Positions 36,162-44,727 of a stretch of 64,000 nt of DNA are shown here, piece after piece; the first letter of the stretch is position 1; the number at the start of each line of letters is the position of its first letter. The notes under the pieces are model-generated. The model did not search any database. It was given only the letters and a program-made list of their open reading frames with translations, and had not been told where the DNA came from. This DNA comes from Chitinophagales bacterium (GTDB lineage: Bacteria; Bacteroidota; Bacteroidia; Chitinophagales; CAIOSU01): positions 62,001-126,000 of the forward strand of contig JAGYJT010000004.1 of assembly GCA_018401955.1 (NCBI GenBank), read 5' to 3'. Both the position numbers and the translations under genes were made by a program.

Positions 36162-36707
36162 TCAATAAAACTCCAACGATTTAATTATCTCGTTTGCAAA
36201 GTCTTTGTAGGCGTCGTATTGGATAATTTCTGCCGAGTAGGTAAGCAGGTAGGCACGTCTATCCCTTATCCAAAGGTACTGGGTCCATTTTACCCTTATA
36301 TCGTTTACATAGGCGGTGTAGGTGCTAGTTACCGCCTCAAAGCCCTTAAAGTTAACTGGTTCTGCAGAGACCTTCTCAATTTTTACCAATTGGTTCGTGG
36401 CCTTATCCTCTATTTGCTTAAGGTAGGTTTCGGCATCCATATCCTCGGGTACTACTTGTACAATCAGGTTTACGTTCTCTTGTATATAATCATACTCATC
36501 CACCTTTGGCGAGTTGATGTTGAACACCAAATTAGGGTTGCCTTGGTTGCTTAAAATCCAGCCTGGCGGATAGTATACCGTAAACTTAAGCACATAATTT
36601 TCATGCTTTTCCCAGTTGCGCGGCGGTTGGTAAGTTGGCTGCTCTTTGCATGCGGTAAAGGTGGCAAACAACATCAGCAGCACTAAAAGTGTAGGTAGTA
36701 ACTTCAT
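36162..36707 (-). CDS. PsbP-like lipoprotein
   Basis: Starting at 36707 (MKLLPTLLVLLMLFATFTAC), the 181-aa protein has a lipoprotein signal with Cys at about residue 20. The mature part contains FTVYYPPGWILSNQGNPNLVF, EDMDAETYLKQIED, FKGFEAVTSTYTA and a final ANEIIKSLEF, the alpha/beta PsbP-like fold common in small bacterial lipoproteins. The role is unknown. The ORF-track start adds six non-signal residues. Confidence 0.75.
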   Translation of the reverse strand: MKLLPTLLVLLMLFATFTACKEQPTYQPPRNWEKHENYVLKFTVYYPPGWILSNQGNPNLVFNINSPKVDEYDYIQENVNLIVQVVPEDMDAETYLKQIEDKATNQLVKIEKVSAEPVNFKGFEAVTSTYTAYVNDIRVKWTQYLWIRDRRAYLLTYSAEIIQYDAYKDFANEIIKSLEFY

Positions 36708-36863
36708 ATTGCCAAATTTACCCAAATTGACAGATTATTAATAGCTAGTTTAGCATCTGGTTGCTTTAACGAGTAATGCTTTGCCCAAAATAAATAAGTA
36801 CTCAACGGAAATAATTATTTTTACCTGCCGTTAATATACCGGCTTGCTAAATTTTGCATTGAT

Positions 36864-37988
36864 TTGAGACCCTTACACCAACTATATCTATTTACTTTTT
36901 TGTTGTTGATGTTTCCCTTAGTTACTTGGGCGCAAGTAAGCGGCGGCAACTCGGTATATAATTTTATCGATTTGCCCGCTTCGGCTAGGGTAACGGGTGC
37001 AGGGGGTAACCTTATAACGGTAAGAGATGCAGATATAAGTTTAGCCTACCACAACCCGGCATTGCTCAACTTTAAAATGCACAACCGGGCGGTAATGAGC
37101 GTTACCCCATACATTGCCGATATTAAGCAAGGATACATGGGCTATGCCCGCCACTATAACAGCCTTGCTACTACCTTTCATGCGGGTTTGAATTTCATCT
37201 CTTACGGTACTTTTGCTGGCCGCGACGAGACCAATAATAACATTGGCGACTTTGGCGCAGGCGAGTTTGCTCTAACCTTGGGCGCTGCCCGCCAGTGGGA
37301 CAAGTATAGTTATGGTGTAAACTATAAGTTGATATACTCTAAGCTTGGCGATTACACATCAGTAGGCAATACTTTCGATTTTGCTGCGGCTTATGATGAT
37401 ACCGCCAAGCGTTTTACGGCAACTATTTTGCTTAAAAACGTGGGCTTTCAGTTTACACCTTACTATCAAGGTTCACGAGAGCCCATGCCGCTCGATTTGC
37501 AAATCGGGTTTTCTAAACGATTGAAGTATGTGCCGTTTCGCATTAGCCTAATCATGCACAATCTTACCCAATGGAACATCTATTACGATGACCCTGATTT
37601 GGCCAGCAGCAATAATACTTTGTTTGGCGATACCGTGCAGGAGGATAAAAAGGTTGGTCAGTTTTTCGACAATTTTGCGCGCCACTTAATTATCGGGGGC
37701 GAACTTTATCTTGGTAAAGCCATGTGGATAAACTTTGGCTACAACCACCAGCGCCGTGCCGAACTGGCCGCCACCGTTAGGCCTGGGTTGTCTGGTTTTT
37801 CTTTTGGCTTTGGCCTCAACATTAAGCAGTTTAGCTTTAGTTTGGGCAGGGCTAGGTACCATGCCAATCAGGCTTCTACTACCATTACACTGGGCGTAAA
37901 CATACACCAGCTCCAAAAAAAGAACCGCCCGCCGAAAAAAACGAAAGACCCAGTGGTTCCAGTAGCTGAACCTGCCCCAGAAAATTAA
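36864..37988 (+). CDS. porQ: Type IX secretion system protein PorQ
   Basis: PorQ is an outer-membrane barrel working with PorU, PorV and PorZ in the T9SS attachment complex. The 374-aa protein has a signal peptide (LFTFLLLMFPLVTWAQ) and the family start GGNSVYNFIDLPASARVTGA. Barrel strands follow through LSGFSFGFGLNIKQFSFSLG. A TTG start at 36864 is needed for a full signal peptide, since the next in-frame ATG at 36909 would cut it. The Pro/Lys-rich C-terminal tail (KKNRPPKKTKDPVVPVAEP) is unusual. cmk follows after 17 nt. Confidence 0.9.
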   Translation: MRPLHQLYLFTFLLLMFPLVTWAQVSGGNSVYNFIDLPASARVTGAGGNLITVRDADISLAYHNPALLNFKMHNRAVMSVTPYIADIKQGYMGYARHYNSLATTFHAGLNFISYGTFAGRDETNNNIGDFGAGEFALTLGAARQWDKYSYGVNYKLIYSKLGDYTSVGNTFDFAAAYDDTAKRFTATILLKNVGFQFTPYYQGSREPMPLDLQIGFSKRLKYVPFRISLIMHNLTQWNIYYDDPDLASSNNTLFGDTVQEDKKVGQFFDNFARHLIIGGELYLGKAMWINFGYNHQRRAELAATVRPGLSGFSFGFGLNIKQFSFSLGRARYHANQASTTITLGVNIHQLQKKNRPPKKTKDPVVPVAEPAPEN

Positions 37989-38005
37989 TACCTTTACCCC
38001 CCGTA

Positions 38006-38707
38006 ATGAAGGACATTATTGTTGCTATCGACGGTTTCTCATCGTGTGGGAAAAGTACACTGGCTAGGGCCTTGGCCGCCAAGTACCACTATGCCTATGT
38101 TGACTCAGGGGCTATGTACCGGGCTGTTACCCTGTATTTTTTAAATAATGATGTTGATTGGAATGATGAAAGCCAGGTAAATAGTGCATTAGGTCATATC
38201 AGCATTGGCTTTAAATTCAACCCTGAAACCGATACCAACGAAACTTACCTTAACGGGCTTAATGTGGAGTATGCCATTCGCGATATGCGCATTTCGGCAA
38301 AAGTGAGCGAGGTGAGCAGGATAAAAGCTGTGCGCAATGCTTTGGTGCAGTTTCAGCAAGATATGGGAGAACACCGCGGCATAGTAATGGATGGCAGGGA
38401 CATAGGTACCGTGGTGTTTCCGGATGCGGAACTCAAGCTATTTATGACCGCCGATACTGCCGTAAGGGTACAGCGCCGCTACCAAGAGCTGTTGGAAAAA
38501 GGTGAAACCATCACCATTGAGCAGGTAACCGAAAACCTAGCCCACCGCGACCATATTGATACCACCAGGGCAGAAAGCCCACTGCGACAAGCAAAAGATG
38601 CACTAGTGCTTGACAACACCGACTTTTCGCAAGAAGAGCAGCTGGCATTGGCAAGCAAATGGGTTGACGAGCGCATCGCCGCCAAACAACAAGAAGCGGG
38701 GTGGTGA
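38006..38707 (+). CDS. cmk: Cytidylate kinase
   Basis: Phosphorylates CMP and dCMP. The P-loop region AIDGFSSCGKSTLAR is at about residues 8-22, YAYVDSGAMYRAVTLY is the CMP-binding segment, and VMDGRDIGTVVFPDAELKLF is the central conserved stretch. RDHIDTTRAESPLRQAKDAL comes near the end. The 233-aa length is usual. It is 17 nt after porQ and probably in the same message. Confidence 0.96.
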   Translation: MKDIIVAIDGFSSCGKSTLARALAAKYHYAYVDSGAMYRAVTLYFLNNDVDWNDESQVNSALGHISIGFKFNPETDTNETYLNGLNVEYAIRDMRISAKVSEVSRIKAVRNALVQFQQDMGEHRGIVMDGRDIGTVVFPDAELKLFMTADTAVRVQRRYQELLEKGETITIEQVTENLAHRDHIDTTRAESPLRQAKDALVLDNTDFSQEEQLALASKWVDERIAAKQQEAGW

Positions 38708-38713
38708 TTTTTA

Positions 38714-38806
38714 GTCCATGGTCGATAGTCGTTGGTCCATGGATTACCGCATAACGTTTAAATTTGCACCAGATTTTTTACCATCGACCATGGACTACGG
38801 ACCATG
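38714..38806. repeat. Inverted GGTCGATGGTCCATGG-type repeats around the YkgJ start
   Basis: The left arm is gtccatggtcgatagtcg and the right arm is ccatcgaccatggactacgg. Between them sits taaatttg (38759), a perfect TAnnTTTG box, though without a well-placed -33 element. The right arm supplies the ATG at 38804. The same family occurs at 31187 and 41903. Confidence 0.65.
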
Positions 38807-39316
38807 GACTTGCAAAGCAATATGGATAAACTGCTCCCCAATCTTAAATCATTAGCCAAAAGCCGTGAAGCGGATACGCAGCAGTATTTCAATAAACTAA
38901 AGCGCCGCAAGCCTGCCAATTTAGACGATACCGCGGCCGAGATGCACGAAGAAGTGTTTGCCGAAACCAATTGCCTCAATTGCGCCAACTGCTGCAAAAC
39001 TACCGGCCCACTGTTTACGCAACGCGATATGGACCGTATAGCCAAGCATCTAGGTATTAAAACTGGTCAGTTTATCGAAAAGTACCTGTACATGGACGAG
39101 GATGGCGACTTTGTGCTGCAACAAGTGCCCTGTGCGTTTTTGGGAGCTGATAATTATTGCAGTATTTATGATGTGCGCCCGCAAGCTTGCAGCGAATACC
39201 CGCACACCGACCGTAAAAACTTCCATCAAATATTGGACCTCACGCTAAAAAACACCTTTATATGCCCTGCGGCCTACGAAGTGGTAGAGCGCCTAAAGAA
39301 AGCATTGCCTATGTAG
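38804..39316 (+). CDS. YkgJ-family cysteine cluster protein
   Basis: The 170-aa protein has the CxxCxxCC cluster NCLNCANCCKTTGP near residues 48-61 and later VPCAFLGADNYCSIYDVRPQ and ACSEYPH, the pattern of the zinc/iron-chelating YkgJ/CxxCxxCC family. Function is unknown; metal binding is likely. The first ATG (38804) lies in a dispersed repeat, and the ATG at 38822 (MDKLLPNL) is an equally good start. Confidence 0.88.
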   Translation: MDLQSNMDKLLPNLKSLAKSREADTQQYFNKLKRRKPANLDDTAAEMHEEVFAETNCLNCANCCKTTGPLFTQRDMDRIAKHLGIKTGQFIEKYLYMDEDGDFVLQQVPCAFLGADNYCSIYDVRPQACSEYPHTDRKNFHQILDLTLKNTFICPAAYEVVERLKKALPM

Positions 39317-39455
39317 TTTGGTTTGGTTGGCGCTTGTCAAAATAAAGCAGCACACAAAATGCTAATGTGGAAAAAACAATAATGCCATTTTTGCGTAAAC
39401 AGCGTTCAACTGCACGTTATTTATCAACTTTACCAAGCATTATCACCACACCACT

Positions 39456-41900
39456 ATGAAAGTTTTAAAATTTGGCGGCACCTCCGTTGGAAGTACTGAA
39501 TCGATTAAACAAGTTATTGCCATTATTAAAGCAGAAAAGCAACCAGCCAAAACGGTAGTGGTGGTATCGGCTTTCGGTGGCGTTACCGACCAATTGATAG
39601 AGGTAAGCCAGTTGGCCGAACTTGGTGCGGAAACCTATTTAGACTTACTAAAGGGCATCGAGCAACGCCATGTTGATGCGGTAAAAGCATTGATAAAGGC
39701 CAAGAACCAGAAAGGGTTACTATCCGGTTTCAAAGCCATGTTTACTGAGTTGGAGGATGTGCTGCATGGCGTATTTTTACTAAAGGAGCTCAGTGCCAAA
39801 TCGTTGGATTATGTGGCCAGTTTTGGCGAGCGCCTGTCTTCGCTGATTATTACTGATGCCTTTATTGATGCGGGTGTTGAAACTCAGTTGGCTGACTCGA
39901 GGCACCTAATACGCACCGACCGCAATTTTAACAATGCGCGCGTAAATGTGAAGGTTACCGAGGAAAACATTAAAACCTATTTTAAAAAGAACAAAGCCCT
40001 AACTGTGGTGCCCGGCTTTATTGCCAGCACCGATAGGGGAGAAGTAAGCACCCTAGGCCGTGGAGGTAGCGATTATACTGCTGCCATATTTGCCGCTGCG
40101 CTCGATGCCAAAGTGCTCGAAATTTGGACGGACGTGGATGGTGTACTTACCGCCAACCCGCGTGTGGTGCGCAGGGCCATACCTATACCGTTGCTTTCGT
40201 ACGATGAAGCCATGGAGCTGTCATACTTTGGGGCGAAGGTAATTTACCCGCCAACTATTCAACCAGCTTTGGATAAGGGCATCCCTATCGTTATCAAAAA
40301 TACCTTTAATACCGCCGCACCAGGTACTCGCATTACTGCCGAAGTGCCTGCTGGCGATGCACCCGTAAAGGGCATTACCAGTATTGGCGATATAAGTTTG
40401 CTTACCATTTCGGGTAGCGGCATGGTGGGCATTTCGGGTACCAGCATGCGTTTCTTTGGCGCACTGGGCCGCAACAAGATTAGCGTTATCATGATATCGC
40501 AGGCATCTTCGGAGCACTCCATAACCATTGCCGTTACCGATAAAGAGTCTGTACGAGCCAAGGAAGCCATAGAGGAAGAGTTTGAATACGAGCTTCAAGC
40601 GGGCAAAATTGACCCGATAGCTATGGAGCAACAGCAGAGCATAGTAGCCATAGTGGGCCAAAACATGCGCAACACCCCTGGTATAGCGGGCAAACTGTTT
40701 AGCGTGTTGGGCCGAAACGGTATCAACATACGCGCCATTGCGCAGGGTACCAGCGAGCTAAACATCTCTTTCGTGATAAGTAAGCAAGATGAGAACAAGG
40801 CATTGAACGTAATTCACGAGAGCTTTTTCCTATCCAACACCAAGGTGGCACATATCTTTTTGGTGGGAGTGGGCCTTGTGGGCAAAACCTTGGTAAAACA
40901 AATACAACAGCAGCAGCAATACTTAAAAGATAAATTGGGATTGGAGCTGCGCTTGGCTGCCGTAAGCAATAGCCGTAAAATGGCTTTTAATGCCGAGGGC
41001 ATTGCTTGGGAAGATGTGGCTACCGTGCTAGAGAAATCGAAACAAAAGGCCGATATTGATAAGTTTGCCAAAGAAGTAGTAGCGCTTAACTTGCGCAATA
41101 GCATATTTGTAGATTGCACTGCCGACCCAGTGGTGGGTACATCGTACAAAGCTTTTTTAGACCATAGCATAGCCGTGGTTACGCCTAACAAATTTGCGGC
41201 AAGTGGCCCGTATGCGTTGTACAACGAACTGAACCGCATTGCCCAAAAACGGGGTGCACGTTGGTTGTATGAAACCAACGTGGGTGCTGGCTTGCCTGTT
41301 TTAAGCACTTTGAGCGACTTAGTGAAGAGCGGCGACCAGATACACAGCATTGAGGCGGTATTGAGCGGCACTATGAATTTTATTTTCAATACCGTGAGCG
41401 CCAAAATGCCGTTTAGCAAAACCGTGCAAGAGGCCAAGGTGCAAGGTTATACCGAGCCCGACCCGCGCATTGACCTAAGCGGCAAAGACGTGGCCCGCAA
41501 AATATTGATATTGGCCCGCGAAGCGGGCTTTATGCTGGAGTTTGAAGAGGTAGAGATTGTGAACTTCTTGCCGGGCAAGGTTTTCAAAACCAAGGATATC
41601 GAAAGCCTTTGGGCTGCCTTGGAAGCCTACGATGCCGAGTTTGATGTATTACGCACCCGCATTGAGAAAGAAAAGAAAAAACTGCGCCTAGTGGCCAGTT
41701 TTGATGGCAAAGCTGCTAAAGTAGAGCTGCGCGAGTTCACTCAAGACCACCCCTTCTATAACCTGGAGGGTAGCGATAGCATAGTATTGTTCTATACCGC
41801 CCGCTATCCTAAAAACCCATTGGTAGTAAAAGGCGCCGGTGCCGGTGCCGAAGTTACCGCCGCGGGCGTATTTGCCGATATAATCAGGTTGAGGGGGTGA
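39456..41900 (+). CDS. thrA: Bifunctional aspartate kinase / homoserine dehydrogenase
   Basis: Catalyses the first and third steps from aspartate to threonine and methionine. The 814-aa protein has aspartokinase at residues about 1-290 (MKVLKFGGTSVGS, FGERLSSLIITDAF, GRGGSDYTAAIFAAAL) and an ACT regulatory region (about 310-460: GISGTSMRFFGALG, GINIRAIAQGTSELNISFV). The homoserine dehydrogenase part has the NAD(P) loop GVGLVGKTLV and ETNVGAGLPVLSTL. Fused ThrA with ACT domains is usually feedback-inhibited by threonine. thrB and thrC follow within about 5 kb. Confidence 0.97.
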   Translation: MKVLKFGGTSVGSTESIKQVIAIIKAEKQPAKTVVVVSAFGGVTDQLIEVSQLAELGAETYLDLLKGIEQRHVDAVKALIKAKNQKGLLSGFKAMFTELEDVLHGVFLLKELSAKSLDYVASFGERLSSLIITDAFIDAGVETQLADSRHLIRTDRNFNNARVNVKVTEENIKTYFKKNKALTVVPGFIASTDRGEVSTLGRGGSDYTAAIFAAALDAKVLEIWTDVDGVLTANPRVVRRAIPIPLLSYDEAMELSYFGAKVIYPPTIQPALDKGIPIVIKNTFNTAAPGTRITAEVPAGDAPVKGITSIGDISLLTISGSGMVGISGTSMRFFGALGRNKISVIMISQASSEHSITIAVTDKESVRAKEAIEEEFEYELQAGKIDPIAMEQQQSIVAIVGQNMRNTPGIAGKLFSVLGRNGINIRAIAQGTSELNISFVISKQDENKALNVIHESFFLSNTKVAHIFLVGVGLVGKTLVKQIQQQQQYLKDKLGLELRLAAVSNSRKMAFNAEGIAWEDVATVLEKSKQKADIDKFAKEVVALNLRNSIFVDCTADPVVGTSYKAFLDHSIAVVTPNKFAASGPYALYNELNRIAQKRGARWLYETNVGAGLPVLSTLSDLVKSGDQIHSIEAVLSGTMNFIFNTVSAKMPFSKTVQEAKVQGYTEPDPRIDLSGKDVARKILILAREAGFMLEFEEVEIVNFLPGKVFKTKDIESLWAALEAYDAEFDVLRTRIEKEKKKLRLVASFDGKAAKVELREFTQDHPFYNLEGSDSIVLFYTARYPKNPLVVKGAGAGAEVTAAGVFADIIRLRG

Positions 41901-41902
41901 TT

Positions 41903-41942
41903 TGGTCGATGGTCGATGGTCGATGGTCCATGGTCCATGGAA
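41903..41942. repeat. GGTCGATGG/GGTCCATGG tandem repeats after thrA
   Basis: About three ggtcgat units and two ggtccat units in tandem start immediately after the thrA stop. They are from the same dispersed family as 31187 and 38714. Confidence 0.7.
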
Positions 41943-42097
41943 AAAGCATTTTTTGCAAAATATGTAAGCCCCTCTCCCTATGGGAGAGGCTGGGTGAGGG
42001 TTGTTTGGGCGAGAACAACAGCTGCCCAACTTGTGAGGTTTACTCGTTCCCAACAGCCTTAAAATATCCACCCCACCCAATCCGTCATATCCTCACT

Positions 42098-42754
42098 ATG
42101 AAAATAAGAGCCATCATTACAGGCGCCTCGGGTATGGTAGGCGAAGGAGTTTTGCAAGAAGCATTGAGCAACCCCGATGTGGAGGCCGTATTGGTAGTAG
42201 GCCGCAAGCCCTGCGGTTACACCCATCCCAAATTGAAAGAAATACTGCACGCCAACTTTTTGGATGTAACAACCATTGCCGAGCAGTTGAAGGTTTATAA
42301 TGCCTGCTATTTCTGCCTAGGGGTATCGTCGGTGGGAATCAGCAAAGAGGATTATTATAAAATGACTTACACGCTTACCATGCATTTTGCAGGGGTAGTG
42401 GCCAAGCAAAACCCAGACCTCACGTTTTGCTATGTATCGGGCACCGGCACCAGCAACGACATCAATAAAGGCCAAAACTGGGCCCGCGTAAAAGGCAAAA
42501 CCGAGCAGAACCTTGCCCAGTTACCCTTTAAGGCCGTGTACAATTTCCGCCCGGGTTTTATGAAACCCACCGAAGGGGCGAAAAACGTGTTGCCGGCATT
42601 TAAGTATTTTGGTTGGCTATATCCGGTAGTAAGGGCCGTAGGGTTGGCTACTACCATTAAAGAAGTGGGCCATGCCATGATAAACGCCACCCAACAAGGG
42701 TACCCCAAACAATCCATTGAGATAAACGACATTAAAGTGTTGGCAAAAAAATAG
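42098..42754 (+). CDS. NAD(P)-binding Rossmann (atypical SDR/epimerase-like) protein
   Basis: The 218-aa protein starts MKIRAIITGASGMVGEGVLQ, an extended/atypical SDR nucleotide-binding loop, with the binding loop VVGRKPCGYT and later FCLGVSSVGISKEDYYKMTY and YVSGTGTSND. The usual YxxxK catalytic pair is not clear, so activity is uncertain. The ORF-track N-terminal extension (41897-42097) is encoded partly by the repeat and is rejected. Its place between thrA and thrB suggests cotranscription but not a threonine-pathway role. Confidence 0.86.
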   Translation: MKIRAIITGASGMVGEGVLQEALSNPDVEAVLVVGRKPCGYTHPKLKEILHANFLDVTTIAEQLKVYNACYFCLGVSSVGISKEDYYKMTYTLTMHFAGVVAKQNPDLTFCYVSGTGTSNDINKGQNWARVKGKTEQNLAQLPFKAVYNFRPGFMKPTEGAKNVLPAFKYFGWLYPVVRAVGLATTIKEVGHAMINATQQGYPKQSIEINDIKVLAKK

Positions 42755-42810
42755 CCAATCATTCGCCTAGTTGCGAAACTGGTGGTAATATTATAGCGTA
42801 CAACACCATC

Positions 42811-43785
42811 ATGAACCACACCATCAAAATTTTTTCGCCAGCTACCGTAGCCAATGTGGCCTGTGGTTTTGATGTATTGGGCTTTGCCCTCGAAACGCCG
42901 GGCGACGTTATTTCCGTTTCCATTACCGATGTGCCAGGTATTACCATCCGGAATGAGGTGACGGGCCTTAATATGCCCCTCGACCCCGATAAAAACACTA
43001 CCACGGTTGCTATCAAAGCCTATTTGGAGTATTTAAAATCCAGCCAAGCTAAAGCTAGCGCAGAACTTATTTCCGTGCTTAAAGGCATTAAAGGCATTGA
43101 AGTAGTTTTCCATGAAAAGATAAAACCCGGCAGCGGGGTAGGTAGTAGTTCGGCCAGTGCTGCGGCTGGGGTGTTTGGTTTGAATGAATTGTTTGGTAAG
43201 CCATTGACCAAGGTCCAGTTGGTAGAGTTTGCTATGCAAGGCGAGCGTGCCGCTTGTGGTGCCGCCCATGCCGATAATGTTGCCCCGGCCATGTTGGGCG
43301 GTTTTACGTTGGTGCGTAGCTATAGCCCGCTGGATATAGTTACCATACCATACCCGCAAGACTTATTTGTAGCCCTGGTACACCCCCAAATTGAAGTGCG
43401 CACCGAAGATGCCCGCAAGGTATTACCAAAAGAAATAAAGCTAACCGATGCCGTACAGCAATGGGGCAATGTTGCCGGATTGGTGGCTGGCCTCATGAAA
43501 GGCGACCATGCCCTTATCGGTCGTTCGTTGCAAGATGTGATAGTAGAGCCAGCCCGCTCACCGTTAATACCAGGCTACCACGCTGCCAAGCAAGCCGCTA
43601 TGGATGCCGGTGCGTTGGGTTGCAATATTTCGGGTAGTGGGCCATCCATGTTTGCACTGTGCAGCACCCGTGCTATTGCCCAGGCCGTATCTCAAGCCAT
43701 GAGCCAAACCTTTACACAGGCAGGCATCGATAACCATGTATACGTATCGGGCATCAATGCCGATGGGGTGCGGGTTATGAATTGA
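42811..43785 (+). CDS. thrB: Homoserine kinase
   Basis: A GHMP kinase that phosphorylates homoserine. The 324-aa protein begins IKIFSPATVANVACGFDVLG, has the phosphate-binding loop PGSGVGSSSASAAAG (about residues 108-122), EFAMQGERAACGAAHADNVA, and the C-terminal GCNISGSGPSMFAL. The first and second GHMP motifs are complete. It lies between thrA and thrC in the usual thr order. Confidence 0.96.
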   Translation: MNHTIKIFSPATVANVACGFDVLGFALETPGDVISVSITDVPGITIRNEVTGLNMPLDPDKNTTTVAIKAYLEYLKSSQAKASAELISVLKGIKGIEVVFHEKIKPGSGVGSSSASAAAGVFGLNELFGKPLTKVQLVEFAMQGERAACGAAHADNVAPAMLGGFTLVRSYSPLDIVTIPYPQDLFVALVHPQIEVRTEDARKVLPKEIKLTDAVQQWGNVAGLVAGLMKGDHALIGRSLQDVIVEPARSPLIPGYHAAKQAAMDAGALGCNISGSGPSMFALCSTRAIAQAVSQAMSQTFTQAGIDNHVYVSGINADGVRVMN

Positions 43786-44095
43786 AAATTTAAAATTTAA
43801 AATTGGAAATAGGGCTGCTGCAAGACTGCGTCTTGTAGCCACATTACACCCAATATATGATTGGAACGTAACACTTAGCCAGTATTGAATGTTTTTCTTT
43901 GCGAACGTTGCGCGTTTTGTTCCTTTGCGCTCGTTGCGGTTAAAAACTCCAAGTTTAAAATTTACTAAAAATACAACTCATACTAAATCAATGCATTAGG
44001 CTTATTTTTAGCTAGGCTTATGAAAATAATACTCAAATAATTTGCAGAAAACTAAAAAGGATAGTAAATTAGTTGAAAATAAATAAACCTTTCCT
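43786..44095. repeat. 310-bp spacer with hairpin fragments
   Basis: Contains gctgcaagac/gtcttgtagc (43815-43839), two runs of tttaaaattt just before it, and gcgaacgttgcgcgttttg with gcgctcgttgcggtt (about 43901-43941). These look like dispersed-repeat fragments. The last 100 bp are AT-rich and may hold the promoter of the next gene. No ORF. Confidence 0.45.
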
Positions 44096-44629
44096 ATGGA
44101 CTTTACTCCCCAACCTACCTTTTTATTGGCCCTTAAAGAAATCATGAAAAACGATGTGGCCGCGATAGCTTTTACCCAACAAGAAATCTTTTTCCTGGCC
44201 AACGACCTTTGCCCTGAAGACCAGTATGTGCGCTATGGTGCGTACTTAAAGTTTATGGATTCGTTGGATGCCTACGGCGAGCCTACCATTGAGCACGAAC
44301 AGGCAGAATTTTTTATAGAGATAAATGATTACTTGCAGGCGCAGAAAATCAAGCAAAAAATGGCCATGTTCCAAGGTATTGTGGATGCCGAAAAAGATTG
44401 GAGGCGTTTTCAATGGTTGTTGCAGTGGCAAGAAAAGCAAGAGCGCCAAAACAATGCCCAAACCCGCCAGCTTGCCAAGGTTGAAAAAGAAAAGCAGCAA
44501 GCCTTGGATGCCTTGGCTAAGTTTACTGAGCTGGGTACCGATGTATTGCCCTCAGTAGCTGCGCCCAGTGGCAAAGACTATCAGCCAAGCTACCATGAGC
44601 ATCAGCAGCATTTGAGTAAGGTGCAGTGA
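44096..44629 (+). CDS. Hypothetical helical protein between thrB and thrC
   Basis: I do not recognise this family. It is 177 aa with no signal peptide or membrane helix, and it starts MDFTPQPTFLLALKEIMKND. The middle holds aromatic, acidic helices (ANDLCPEDQYVRYGAYLKFM). Residues about 85-145 are a Gln/Lys/Glu-rich coiled coil (QWQEKQERQNNAQTRQLAKV). The tail is low-complexity. A cytoplasmic scaffold or regulator is possible; the neighbour genes are the only clue, and they do not prove a link to threonine. Confidence 0.6.
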   Translation: MDFTPQPTFLLALKEIMKNDVAAIAFTQQEIFFLANDLCPEDQYVRYGAYLKFMDSLDAYGEPTIEHEQAEFFIEINDYLQAQKIKQKMAMFQGIVDAEKDWRRFQWLLQWQEKQERQNNAQTRQLAKVEKEKQQALDALAKFTELGTDVLPSVAAPSGKDYQPSYHEHQQHLSKVQ

Positions 44630-44727
44630 TAAAGTTGTTGACAGGGTTTTTACGAAAGTTTGTATTGGGGTAAAAACAACTCGTAACCCGCAACTCGCAA
44701 CAGCATTTTTTACATCTTTGCAATACC

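Noticed and set aside
41897-42097. 67-residue N-terminal extension of the SDR-like protein
   Set aside because: It is encoded by the ggtcgatgg repeat and unlike the family; the Rossmann start MKIRAIITGASG at 42098 is complete.
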